Positions 51,906 to 60,559 of a DNA stretch of 64,000 bases are shown piece after piece. The stretch lies in contig DASVBS010000085.1 in assembly GCA_036375715.1 (NCBI GenBank), positions 1 through 64,000 of the forward strand, in the 5' to 3' direction. Both the position numbers and the translations under genes were made by a program. Origin of the DNA: Longimicrobiaceae bacterium. GTDB taxonomy: Bacteria > Gemmatimonadota > Gemmatimonadetes > Longimicrobiales > Longimicrobiaceae. The notes under the pieces were generated by a model. That model did not search any database. It was not told the DNA's origin and saw only the letters and a list, made by a program, of their open reading frames with translations. Position 1 is the first letter of the stretch. Each line of letters starts with the position of its first letter.

Positions 51906-52670
51906 ATGAAAATCGTGATCATAGGTGGAACCGGCAGGATCGGCTCACTGGTGGTTGGCAGGCTGAGAGCCGGTGGCCACCAGGCCATACCGGCCGCACC
52001 AAACACGGGCGTGAACACGCTGACCGGAGAGGGTCTGGCCGAAGCGCTGGATGGCGCGGACGTGGTCGTGGACGTGTCGAACTCGCCGTCCTTCGAGGAC
52101 GCGGCAGTGCTGAGGTTCTTCGAGACGTCGACGCGAAACCTGCTGGCCGCTGAGGCGGTGGCGGGCGTTCGCCATCACGTCGTGCTATCGGTCGTGGGGA
52201 CAGGCACGGAAGGGGTCGAAGAGAGCGGCTATTTCCGCGCGAAGGTCGTGCAGGAGAACCTGATTCGAGACTCGTCGCGCCCGTACTCGATTGTCCGTGC
52301 GACGCAGTTCTATGAATTCATCAGGGGCATCGCCGACACCTCCACCGTGGGTGACACCGTGCGGGTCCCTGCCGTGCTGATCCAACCCATGGCCGCCGAG
52401 GATGTGGCGTCGGCGGTGGCGCAGGTCGCTGTCGGAGCACCGGTGAACGGAGTGGTCGAAGTGGCGGGGCCAGAGCGGTTCCGCCTCGATGAGCTCGTCC
52501 GCCAACGCCTCCTGTCGGACCAGGATCGTCGGGAGGTGATCGCCGATCCGGACGCGCGCTACTTCGGCGCGAGGCTGCGGGAGCAGACCCTCCTCCCGGG
52601 GGATGGAGCGAGTCTCGCCAGGACCCGCTTTGACACATGGCTGAATGAAGCGCAGATGGCCGCACGGTAG
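51906..52670 (+). CDS. NmrA-like NAD(P)-binding protein
   Basis: 254 residues of the atypical SDR/NmrA group: MKIVIIGGTGRIGSLVVGRL (cofactor loop GGTGRIG), VVVDVSNSPSFED, RHHVVLSVVGTG, YFRAKVVQENLI and VRATQFYEFI, all family wording. No obvious catalytic Tyr-Lys pair, as is usual for NmrA-like proteins, which often act as redox sensors or quinone reductases. Start at the ATG at 51906 with GGAGCAC before it. Followed by a 135-bp gap with a strong inverted repeat and the histidine kinase gene. Confidence 0.85.
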   Translation: MKIVIIGGTGRIGSLVVGRLRAGGHQAIPAAPNTGVNTLTGEGLAEALDGADVVVDVSNSPSFEDAAVLRFFETSTRNLLAAEAVAGVRHHVVLSVVGTGTEGVEESGYFRAKVVQENLIRDSSRPYSIVRATQFYEFIRGIADTSTVGDTVRVPAVLIQPMAAEDVASAVAQVAVGAPVNGVVEVAGPERFRLDELVRQRLLSDQDRREVIADPDARYFGARLREQTLLPGDGASLARTRFDTWLNEAQMAAR

Positions 52671-52683
52671 CGGGATGGGCCTG

Positions 52684-52751
52684 CATTCGGGCGGCAAGGG
52701 CGCGAGCAATGTGCTGGACGTTGCACGTATGAAGCCGGAGCCGCCCGAATG
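52684..52751. terminator. long-armed inverted repeat between two genes
   Basis: Perfect 12-bp arms CATTCGGGCGGC (52684-52695) and GCCGCCCGAATG (52740-52751) enclosing 44 nt that contain a further small stem (GTGC/GCAC). It may terminate the upstream gene or act as a leader structure. No U-tract. Confidence 0.5.
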
Positions 52752-52805
52752 AACCTTCAGTTTCGACATACAGCAATGTCAATAACGGACAGGAGGCGGG
52801 GTAAC

Positions 52806-54116
52806 ATGACTACGCTCGTCGATGCGTCCGACCCTGGGCTCGCGAGGGAATTCGCGGCGACCGGCGGACGGAGGTATCTCCGCCCGCGCATCCGCACGCG
52901 GGAATCACTGCAATTCCTCACCGAAGTCGGCAACGCCCTCGTCGGGTCGCTCGACTACCAGGTCACGCTGCAGAAAGTGGCCGAGCTTGCGGTACCACGT
53001 CTCGCGTGCTACTGCGAGCTCGCCCTGATCGAGGACGGAGGAGTCCAGCGGGTAGGGCTGGGTCACCGGAAGCCCTCGCAGGAGGCGCAGAGCCACAGGT
53101 GCTTCTTCCCGGCGGAGGTGGGCACCAGTGGACCCCTGGCCGATGTGCTCCGCTCCGGCGAGCCGCTGCTCCTCACGCCGAATCGCGAAGATCTTCCCGA
53201 CATGGAGACCGGAAACCCGGCCGAGCAAGACCTCCTTCGGCTCGCCGGAGCGACCTCGTTGCTGCTGGTCCCGCTGATCGCGCGGGGTGCCGTTCTCGGA
53301 GCCCTGCTCCTCGCTTCCACCCGGACCGACCGCTTCTACGGTCCGCAGGACCTCCTTCTGGCTGAAGAGCTCGCCCGCACCGCTGCGTTAGCCATCGACA
53401 ACGCACGTCTCTATTCCGAGGCCAATCAGGCAATCCGGGCGCGCGACGAGGTTCTACGAATCGTTTCCCACGATCTGCGAAATCCGATCGGCGCCATAGC
53501 GACAGCGGCGACGCTGGTGCTGAAGCGGTCCGCGACGGACTCAACGGACGTGAGCGCGCGAATGCTGCGAACGATCCTTCGCGCCTCGCGACAGGCCACT
53601 ACCTTGATCGATGACCTGATGGATCTGTCGCGGATCGAGAGCGGGCGCCTGGCGGTCGATCCCCGGCCAAAGCCACTGGTGCCACTCGTCATGGAAGCGG
53701 TCGAGCTTCACGCGCCCGCGGCTCGGGAGAGGGGCATCCAGCTCAGTTGGACCGTAGCGGCGCCGTCGCCGGTGGTGATGGTGGACCACGCGCGCTTTCT
53801 GCAGCTCATCGGGAATCTCCTGTCCAACGCCATCAGGTTCACGCCGCCAGGTGGCCAGATCCAGATCGCCGCGGCAACCCACGGGGATGAAGCGCGTTGC
53901 TGCGTGACGGATACCGGCCCGGGGATTCCACCGGACCAGATCCCCCACGTCTTTGACCGATTCTGGCAGGCAGCCCGAGGCGACGGGGGAGGACTCGGGC
54001 TCGGGCTTGCCATCGTACAGGGGATCGCTACGGCGCATGGAGGACGCGTCTGGGCCGAAAATGAACCGGGAAAGGGTGCCCGGTTCGTGTTCACCCTTCC
54101 CCTGGCCGCGGCCTGA
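52806..54116 (+). CDS. GAF-domain sensor histidine kinase
   Basis: 436 residues, cytosolic. Residues about 33-195 form a GAF domain (ESLQFLTEVGNALVGSLDYQ opens it; LLLVPLIARGAVLGALLLAS is the core strand); then HisKA with the H-box IVSHDLRNPIGAI, and HATPase with NLLSNAIRFTPPGG, DTGPGIP and GLGLAIVQGIATAHGG. Start at the ATG at 52806, preceded by GGAGGCGGGG. No partner regulator gene is adjacent. Its first 51 residues resemble the start of the LuxR protein at 43000. Confidence 0.92.
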   Translation: MTTLVDASDPGLAREFAATGGRRYLRPRIRTRESLQFLTEVGNALVGSLDYQVTLQKVAELAVPRLACYCELALIEDGGVQRVGLGHRKPSQEAQSHRCFFPAEVGTSGPLADVLRSGEPLLLTPNREDLPDMETGNPAEQDLLRLAGATSLLLVPLIARGAVLGALLLASTRTDRFYGPQDLLLAEELARTAALAIDNARLYSEANQAIRARDEVLRIVSHDLRNPIGAIATAATLVLKRSATDSTDVSARMLRTILRASRQATTLIDDLMDLSRIESGRLAVDPRPKPLVPLVMEAVELHAPAARERGIQLSWTVAAPSPVVMVDHARFLQLIGNLLSNAIRFTPPGGQIQIAAATHGDEARCCVTDTGPGIPPDQIPHVFDRFWQAARGDGGGLGLGLAIVQGIATAHGGRVWAENEPGKGARFVFTLPLAAA

Positions 54117-54359
54117 GCAGTCAGGCCGGGTCGAGGAAGGCTCGATCTGTCGGCAGTACAACGAGCTGGCACAGGACGGGTGGTGTTGTCCGCTCGTACT
54201 CCAACTACCGGGGAAGTGCGACGTGCGGGCCACATCATGCCCGCCTACGCCGCCCATTCCATGTTGCATTTCAGTGATTGGACGATCTCCAGCATTCCCG
54301 ACGACGCACGATGCTGGATCCGAGATGCTGGACCTGATCCGGGCCCAACGAAGACCACG

Positions 54360-54379
54360 CCGGGTGGGAAGCCGCCCGG
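54360..54379. terminator. short GC hairpin between convergent genes
   Basis: CCGGGTGG-GAAG-CCGCCCGG, an 8-bp stem with one G-T pair and a 4-nt loop, in the 298-bp gap (54117-54414) between the histidine kinase and the methyltransferase. No U-tract. Nothing else recognisable in the gap apart from a GATGCTGGA direct repeat near 54310. Confidence 0.4.
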
Positions 54380-54414
54380 GCTTTCGCCGTAATCGGCAAC
54401 GACGAGCTCAGCCC

Positions 54415-55074
54415 CTACGTGGCGGCGGCCTTCCGACCCAGCACGTACCCCAGGCTACCGAATCCCAGCGCGCCGGTGGCGACCTCCTGGAATCCGCGTT
54501 TCCGGATGAGATCCTCCACCTCCCGGATCGTCTCCAGCGATTGTTGACCGTGCAGCAGGACGATCGGATTCATTCGAGCGAGCAGCCCGCCTTCCCGGGA
54601 TAGGTCGACAATCAGCGCGCGGCCGCCCGGGACGAGCACCCGGAACATCTCCGCGATCGCGTCCGCCCGCTGGTCGCGCGGCAGGTGGTGCATGACCATC
54701 GTGCAGAGGATGGCATCGAAAGAGCCATCCTCGAAGGGTAGATGCTGCGCAGCGGCCACCTTATAGCCGATGTCGAGCTGTCTGGCGGCCGCTTTCTCTT
54801 TCGCCAGCGCCACCATCTCCGGGGATGCATCGATGCCGTGCACCACCCCCTCGGACCCCACCTTCTTCCGGATCTCCATGGCGAGCGTCCCGGTACCGCA
54901 GCCGACGTCGAGCACCCGCTCTCCGAACGAAAGCGCGGCACGTGTGAGGATCGCCTCGCGGATTCGCCGCGCACGTCCCAGCGTGACCACGGGCGCGAAC
55001 AGGTCATAAAACCGGGCATGCCGGATCAGGGTTCCCGGAGCATGATGATCATGTCGATTCTTGACCGCTGACAT
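54415..55074 (-). CDS. UbiE/COQ5-like SAM-dependent methyltransferase
   Basis: 219 residues. Motif I is VLDVGCGTGTLAMEI, the acidic residue for SAM is in GIDASPEMV, and ALIVDLSREGG is the post-II strand; TMVMHHLP supplies the motif IV region. It resembles the UbiE group, but the position is not next to quinone genes, so a general small-molecule or lipid methyltransferase is the safer call. Divergent promoters are not shared: the next gene is 31 bp upstream in the same direction, so it may be the second gene of an operon with the pyruvate dehydrogenase. Confidence 0.85.
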   Translation of the reverse strand: MSAVKNRHDHHAPGTLIRHARFYDLFAPVVTLGRARRIREAILTRAALSFGERVLDVGCGTGTLAMEIRKKVGSEGVVHGIDASPEMVALAKEKAAARQLDIGYKVAAAQHLPFEDGSFDAILCTMVMHHLPRDQRADAIAEMFRVLVPGGRALIVDLSREGGLLARMNPIVLLHGQQSLETIREVEDLIRKRGFQEVATGALGFGSLGYVLGRKAAAT

Positions 55075-55105
55075 TGCAACTACTCACCAAGCGTGGAATT
55101 GTCCT

Positions 55106-56827
55106 TCACCTCCACACATTCGTCCGCGCGAGATCGATCACCTCGTCCGCGCGGCCACTGAGCACTGCCTTCACCAGATACAGGCTGAACCCGCCCGCCA
55201 GCTGCCGTGTGATGGTCGGCGGCAGCGACAGCTCCTGGCGGTTGACCACCACATCTACGAGCGCGGGGCCTTTGTGGTTCAGCGCGGCGCGAATCGCGTC
55301 ATCCACCTTACCGGGATCCTCAACGCGTATGCCCGTGATTCCTACAGCCTCCGCGACAGCGGCAAAATCGGGGTTTTCGAGATCGGTTCCGTAAGGGAGA
55401 AGCCCCGCCGCCTTCATCTCGAGCTCGACGAAGGCAAAGGAGCCGTTGTTGTACACGATCACTTTGACCGGGAGGCCGTGCTGCACGATGGTGAGCAGGT
55501 CGCCCAGCAGCATCGCGAGGCCGCCGTCGCCGGCAAGGGCGACAACCTGGCGTTCGGGGCTCGCCAGCTGGGCGCCTATCGCGAGCGGGATCGCCGCCGC
55601 CATGGAGCCGTGCATCCAGGAGCCGAGCAGCCGGCGCATGCCGCCCAGCATCAGGTACCTCGCGGCCCAGATCGTGGGCGTGCCCACGTCGGCAGTGAAC
55701 ACAGCGTCGGGATCCGCTCGCTCGTTCACGACGCGCGTGAGATGCTGCGGATGGATCGGGCGCCGCTTGTAGTCGCCGCTGGCGAGTCGGTCGAGCTGCG
55801 CGCGCGTGTCCCGATAGCGGCGAAGAGAATCGTCCAGGTGCTCGCGGTCCTCCCGCTTGGAGAGCCGCGGTAGCAGCGCGCGCAAGGTGTTGCCCACGTC
55901 CCCCACCAACCCCAGATCGAGCCGGGTGCGCCGACCCAGGTGCTCGGCATGGATGTCGACCTGTGCGATCCAGGCTTTCTCAGGATAGAACTGCTGATAT
56001 GGGAAGTCGGTGCCGAGCATGAGGAGCGCATCGCAGCGCTCCATAGCCTGATAGCCGGACGCGAAGCCGAGCAGCCCGGTCATCCCCACGTCGAACGGGT
56101 TGTCGTGCTCCACGAACTCCTTGCCGCGCAGGGTGTGCACGATCGGCGCAGCCAGCCGGTCCGCCACGGCCATCAGCTCGTCGTGCGCACCGGCGCATCC
56201 CAGGCCGGCGAGAATCGTCACCCTCCGTGCCCGTTCGAGCCCCTCCACGAGCGCGTCCAGGTCGGCGTCGGAGGGGCGAACGATCGCGTGCGGCTTGCGG
56301 ATCGAAACGCGTGGGGCGTCCGAAGGGGCACGCATGGCGGCGACGTCGCCGGACACGATCACCACGGCCACACCCTCCCGGCCGAGTGCCGCCTGGATCG
56401 CCATCTCTATCACCCGGGGCGCCTGCGACGGCTGGGAGATGGTCTCGCAATAGGCGCTGCAGTCGCGGAAGAGAAGCTCCGGGCGGGTCTCCTGGAAGTA
56501 TCCGCTCCCGATCTCGGCGCTGGGGATGTGCGCGGCGATGGCGAGCACCGGCACCCTCGAGCGGTGACAGTCGTAGAGCCCGTTGACGAGGTGCACGTGC
56601 CCCGGGCCGCAGCTCCCCGCGCACACCGCGAGCGTGCCGGTGATCTGTGCTTCCCCACCCGCGGCGAAGGCTGCCACCTCCTCGTGCCGCACGGTGATCC
56701 ACTCGATGTCGTCCCGCGCTCGGATCACCTCGGTGATGCTGTTCAGCGAGTCGCCCACGACTCCGAGCACGCGGCGCACGCCCGCGCGGACGAGGGTCTC
56801 GACCAGGACCTCGGCAACGGTGGCCAT
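55106..56827 (-). CDS. poxB: pyruvate dehydrogenase (quinone), PoxB-type
   Basis: 573 residues, the same size as E. coli PoxB. Thiamine-diphosphate enzyme that oxidises pyruvate to acetate and CO2 and passes electrons to quinone. MATVAEVLVETLVRAGVRRV starts the PYR domain; the catalytic Glu is in VRHEEVAAFAAGG; the FAD region (LGTDFPYQQFYPEKA) is in the middle; GDGGLAMLLGDLLT...NN is the ThDP-magnesium motif. The C-terminus GRADEVIDLARTNVWR matches the membrane-binding tail of PoxB. The ATG at 56827 gives the expected N-terminus; longer in-frame extensions do not. Confidence 0.92.
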   Translation of the reverse strand: MATVAEVLVETLVRAGVRRVLGVVGDSLNSITEVIRARDDIEWITVRHEEVAAFAAGGEAQITGTLAVCAGSCGPGHVHLVNGLYDCHRSRVPVLAIAAHIPSAEIGSGYFQETRPELLFRDCSAYCETISQPSQAPRVIEMAIQAALGREGVAVVIVSGDVAAMRAPSDAPRVSIRKPHAIVRPSDADLDALVEGLERARRVTILAGLGCAGAHDELMAVADRLAAPIVHTLRGKEFVEHDNPFDVGMTGLLGFASGYQAMERCDALLMLGTDFPYQQFYPEKAWIAQVDIHAEHLGRRTRLDLGLVGDVGNTLRALLPRLSKREDREHLDDSLRRYRDTRAQLDRLASGDYKRRPIHPQHLTRVVNERADPDAVFTADVGTPTIWAARYLMLGGMRRLLGSWMHGSMAAAIPLAIGAQLASPERQVVALAGDGGLAMLLGDLLTIVQHGLPVKVIVYNNGSFAFVELEMKAAGLLPYGTDLENPDFAAVAEAVGITGIRVEDPGKVDDAIRAALNHKGPALVDVVVNRQELSLPPTITRQLAGGFSLYLVKAVLSGRADEVIDLARTNVWR

Positions 56828-57223
56828 GGCAATGTCTGTTGAAGTGGATGCATTTAGATCCCGGTGCTGCGCAGCCGGAGACCGTTGCTCTGGCCCGCGT
56901 GCACGAAGCTGGCCGCCGCGGCATGCTGGGCGAGTATGGCCTGGCAGCGGTGCATCCGCCGGAGCCGTATACATGAGCTGGCTGCAATTGCCCACGTGAC
57001 CAGGTGCGCCCTGGTGCCAGTCGGTTTGGCAGGACGATCCTTGCCGCCAGCGGAAGACGTCGGCATCGCGCGTCGCGCGACTGGCCGTGGAGAAGCTGGT
57101 CAGCCGTTTAGAGCTGTCGGGGTTGCCGGAACCCGCCCCGACGGCAAATTGCTGGAATCCCTCACCGAGCGGCCGTTGACCGCGGTGGTCGTCGCCGGCG
57201 CACCCTCGCCCGGAAAGCGCAAC
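56828..57223. other. intergenic region between poxB and the Ser/Thr kinase
   Basis: This 396-bp gap between divergent genes contains GTCGGGG-N13-CCCCGAC (57116-57142), which can alternatively pair as GGGTT/AACCC, and CGCGCG/CGCGCG near 57068. No promoter motif is convincing. In-frame extension of the kinase across it has no domain support. Confidence 0.5.
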
Positions 57224-58603
57224 GTGGCAGATCCTCTCTCGCCCGCGAACTCCTCGAGGCCGGATCCGGCTGGCACACCGCGCGTGATCGCTGACCGCTA
57301 CCAGATCCTGCGGCTCCTCGGCGAGGGAGCGTCCGCGCGCACCTTGCTCTGTTCGGACCTTCGGGAGAACCGCCGCGTCGCCATCAAGGAGTTGCACCTC
57401 GCCCGCCTCGGCGACTGGAAGCACCTCGAGCTATTCGAGCGCGAGGCCCGAACGCTCTCCAAGCTCGATCATCCCGGAATCCCCAAAGTCTTCGCTTTCT
57501 TCGAGGGAGAGGGGGATGCCGCGACGTTCTACCTCGTGCAGGAATTCATCGAGGGCCAATCGCTCCAGCAGAGAATGGACTCGGGGCCGCTGCCGGGGCG
57601 GAAGGAGGTCCTCGATCTCACCCTCGGCTTGCTGGACGTGCTCGAATATCTCCACGGGCGCGTACCGCCGGTCATCCACCGCGACCTAAAGCCTTCCAAC
57701 GTGCTGCTGCGCCCCGGTGGGACCCCCGCGCTCGTGGATTTCGGCGGGGTTAACCTGGGCTGGCAACCCGCGGGGGCCACGAGGACGACAGTGGTGGGCA
57801 CCTTCGGCTACATGGCCCCCGAGCAGCTCGTCGGACAGGGTGGCCCCGGCTCCGACCTCTACTCGCTCGGTGCCACGCTCCTCCATGTGGTTACGGGTCG
57901 CCCTCCCTCGGACTTTCCATTCGACGGTGGCCGCATCGAGGTCCCCGACAACCTGCCGGTCGACCCGCCGCTCCGGCGGTTGATCGCGGCGCTGCTTCAC
58001 CCGGCGCCGCGGGATCGCCCGCAAACGGCCGAGACGGCCCGGCGCATTCTCACCGAGCCGGCGCAGGAGCGGTCGACCTCCGTCTCTCACCACCGGGTCG
58101 TGGTGCCCGCGCCGGCCCCCACCCCGCCCCGGTCCCTGCTGGGGATCGCCGGCGAGCCCCGCTTCGTGGACATGGCAGATCCCCCACGAGACCCCGGAGG
58201 TGAGCTCAGGGATGTCTACCGGAACCTGATGCACCCCCTCTTCCCCGCCCGCCGCGCCTGGTCGGGTTTGGAGCATCTGCTATGGCTTGGCATTTCCGGC
58301 GCGACCGCAGTTGTCACGCTCGGGGGCATCACGGCTGCCTATGCCTGGGGAGTGAAGAAGCGGAGGAGGGAGTACGACGACCTCTTTCGTAACGGTAGGT
58401 TCACCGTCGGAACGATCCGGGCCGCCGTCCCCACGGGCGGCATATACGCCGTGGTCAGGTACGAGTTCGAGGCGGACGGTGTCTACCACGTGGGGTCGAT
58501 GCGCTGCGCCCAGGAGATGACCCGGTACTGGGGGCCCGGCGACGTGGTCTCCGTGCTCTACGATCCCGAAGAGCCGACTAGATCCTGCATCGTCTATCGA
58601 TGA
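57224..58603 (+). CDS. Ser/Thr protein kinase with membrane anchor and DUF3592-like C-terminus
   Basis: 459 residues. The kinase domain (about 28-280) has a glycine loop (LLGEGASARTLL), catalytic Lys in VAIKEL, HRDLKPSN, an intact DFG in LVDFGGVN, and the APE-like MAPEQL; every catalytic residue is present, unlike in the protein at 33867. A Pro-rich linker leads to one transmembrane helix (LLWLGISGATAVVTLGGITA), then a DUF3592-like segment (GTIRAAVPTGG...VRYEFEADG...VSVLYDPEEPTRS). A GTG start at 57224 with GGAAAG before it is chosen. It resembles bacterial eukaryote-like kinases with an extracytoplasmic sensor domain. Confidence 0.85.
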   Translation: MADPLSPANSSRPDPAGTPRVIADRYQILRLLGEGASARTLLCSDLRENRRVAIKELHLARLGDWKHLELFEREARTLSKLDHPGIPKVFAFFEGEGDAATFYLVQEFIEGQSLQQRMDSGPLPGRKEVLDLTLGLLDVLEYLHGRVPPVIHRDLKPSNVLLRPGGTPALVDFGGVNLGWQPAGATRTTVVGTFGYMAPEQLVGQGGPGSDLYSLGATLLHVVTGRPPSDFPFDGGRIEVPDNLPVDPPLRRLIAALLHPAPRDRPQTAETARRILTEPAQERSTSVSHHRVVVPAPAPTPPRSLLGIAGEPRFVDMADPPRDPGGELRDVYRNLMHPLFPARRAWSGLEHLLWLGISGATAVVTLGGITAAYAWGVKKRRREYDDLFRNGRFTVGTIRAAVPTGGIYAVVRYEFEADGVYHVGSMRCAQEMTRYWGPGDVVSVLYDPEEPTRSCIVYR

Positions 58604-58700
58604 GGCAGTCTGGTCTCACGTGTACACCGAACTGAGCAGAGGAACCTTCGACCCCGAGGCTGAGATTTCGTCCAGGCACAATCACCTTCTCCCAGCCACC

Positions 58701-59252
58701 ATGGGCAAAGTCTTCGAAAACATCACACCCGAGCTGCAGGCCTTCATCGAGGCTCAGCCGGTCTTTTTCGTCGCCTCGGCGCCGCTCTCCCGCGACGGCC
58801 ACGTCAACCTCTCGCCCAAAGGGCTCGATTCGCTGCGCGTGCTCTCGCCCGTGCAGGTAGCGTATCTCGACCTCACCGGCAGCGGGAATGAAACGGCGGC
58901 GCACCTGACGGAGAACGGGCGAATCACGTTGATGTTTTGTGCGTTCGACGGGCCACCTCGCGTCCTGCGCCTCTACGGGCGAGGCAGGGTGGTGCTCCCC
59001 GGCGATCCGTCCTGGCCGGAGCTGGCCGAGCGGTTTCCGAGCTATCCCGGCACACGCCAGATCATCGTGACCGACATCTCGCGAGTCCAGACGTCCTGCG
59101 GGTTCGGCGTTCCCCGGCTCTCGCTGGTCGAGCAACGCGACACGCTCATCCGCTGGGCGGAGGCGAAGGGAGAGAAGCTCACGGAGTACCGACTCAAGAA
59201 CAACTCGCGAAGCATCGACGGACTTCCCGCCCCGCTGGCGCCGAAACCATGA
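58701..59252 (+). CDS. pyridoxamine 5'-phosphate oxidase-family protein
   Basis: 183 residues of the PPOX/flavin-reductase split-barrel fold: MGKVFENITPELQAFIEAQ, FFVASAPLSRDGHVNLSPKG and TGSGNETAAHLTENGRITLM. The ending TEYRLKNNSRSIDGL is characteristic of a conserved subgroup. It probably binds FMN; the reaction is unknown. The ATG at 58701 is preferred; a GTG at 58620 would add 27 residues without family support. Confidence 0.88.
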   Translation: MGKVFENITPELQAFIEAQPVFFVASAPLSRDGHVNLSPKGLDSLRVLSPVQVAYLDLTGSGNETAAHLTENGRITLMFCAFDGPPRVLRLYGRGRVVLPGDPSWPELAERFPSYPGTRQIIVTDISRVQTSCGFGVPRLSLVEQRDTLIRWAEAKGEKLTEYRLKNNSRSIDGLPAPLAPKP

Positions 59253-59398
59253 GCCGAGCCCACGCGTAGACGGGCGCGGTCGTGCACCGAGGCGGCTGAA
59301 GTGTCGCGGTTGCCTCGGCCGGTCCCGTCTGCAAGCGCTGCAGCAGCCCGGCTGACGCAGCGGCTGACACTCACCTCCAAGCAACGCGGGAGACCCGC

Positions 59399-60412
59399 AT
59401 GAAATCATTCCGACGCGCGGCGGCCGTCGCGCTTTTCTTTGTCCCCCTGGTGGCCGGATGCGCCTCTTACGCGAGCCCGGCCGCGCGCAGTTCACCCACG
59501 GCGGGAACGGCAGAGGCCAACGGCATCACCCTGGCCTACGAGCGCCACGGTCCGGCTGATCGCGAGACCATCCTGCTCATTGGCGGGACGGGCATGCAGC
59601 TGATCGACTGGCCGGAGGCGCTGATCCAGGAGCTGGTGGATCGGGGCTATCACGTCGTCACCTTCGACAACCGCGACACCGGGCTCTCGACCCACCTGGA
59701 TTCCGCCGGTCCGCCGGACTGGGCGGCCCTGCAGCGGGCCGGCGAACAGGGTCTGCCGCCGCCGCTCCCTTACACGCTCGAGGACATGGCCGCCGACGCC
59801 GTGGGGCTCCTCGACGCGCTCGGGATCGAGCGTGCGCACGTCGTCGGCGCGTCGATGGGCGGCATCATCGCGCAGTTGATGGCGATTCATCACCCGGAAA
59901 AGCTGCTCTCACTTACCTCGATGATGGCCGGGTCGGGCAATCCCACGCTTCCGCTCCCCGCCAAACCGGAAGTGCTGGCCTCGGTGGGAACTCCCCCGGT
60001 CGGCGGCACCGTGGAAGAGCGGATCGCCTACGAGGTGAGGGCGCGCAAGGCTCTGGGAAGCCCGGCTCATCCCACAGACGAAAGCGTGATCCGCGAGCGG
60101 GTGGAGCGCGATTTTCGGCGGGCGGATGATCCGGTGGGTCTTGCCCGGCAGCAGGCGGCGTCGCTCGTGGCCAGCTTCCAGGATCGTCGCGAGACGTTAC
60201 GCCAGGTGCAGCTGCCGACCGTAGTGATTCACGGGGCGGAAGATCCGCTGGTACCCGTCCAGGGCGGGCGTGAGGTGGCGGAGAGCATCGCCAACGCCGA
60301 ATTCCGCGTGATCCCGGGCATGGGGCACGACCTGCCCGATGCCTTCGTGCCGACGATCGCCGATGGCATCGTGGCGGCAGCCTCGCGTGCTTCCGTGTCC
60401 CGGACCGACTAG
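59399..60412 (+). CDS. lipoprotein alpha/beta-hydrolase
   Basis: 337 residues. A lipobox at residues 18-21 (LVAGC) after a short charged start (MKSFRRAA) anchors it to a membrane. The hydrolase domain has ILLIGGTGMQLIDWPEALIQ, VTFDNRDTGLSTH, the nucleophile elbow VGASMGG (GxSxG), Asp in IHGAEDPLVP and His in PGMGHDLPD. Similar proteins include bacterial proline iminopeptidase-like and esterase lipoproteins. The ATG at 59399 has GGGAGACCCGC in front. Convergent with the large membrane protein; a hairpin follows. Confidence 0.88.
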   Translation: MKSFRRAAAVALFFVPLVAGCASYASPAARSSPTAGTAEANGITLAYERHGPADRETILLIGGTGMQLIDWPEALIQELVDRGYHVVTFDNRDTGLSTHLDSAGPPDWAALQRAGEQGLPPPLPYTLEDMAADAVGLLDALGIERAHVVGASMGGIIAQLMAIHHPEKLLSLTSMMAGSGNPTLPLPAKPEVLASVGTPPVGGTVEERIAYEVRARKALGSPAHPTDESVIRERVERDFRRADDPVGLARQQAASLVASFQDRRETLRQVQLPTVVIHGAEDPLVPVQGGREVAESIANAEFRVIPGMGHDLPDAFVPTIADGIVAAASRASVSRTD

Positions 60413-60466
60413 CGATCGGCTCGATCCTCGGGTTAGCTCGGAGATCAGACCGTCAAATAGGAAAGT

Positions 60467-60494
60467 GGGAGTCAGGGACTGACCCCTGGCTCCC
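60467..60494. terminator. hairpin between convergent genes
   Basis: GGGAGTCAGGG (60467-60477) pairs with CCCTGGCTCCC (60484-60494), with one G-T pair and a 6-nt loop. It lies between two converging stop codons (60412 and 60560). Confidence 0.55.
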
Positions 60495-60559
60495 CTCGTC
60501 AAAACAGACGTGCGGATTCCACCTCTGACTCTCCCGCCGGACGCGCCTCTCAGTCTCCG

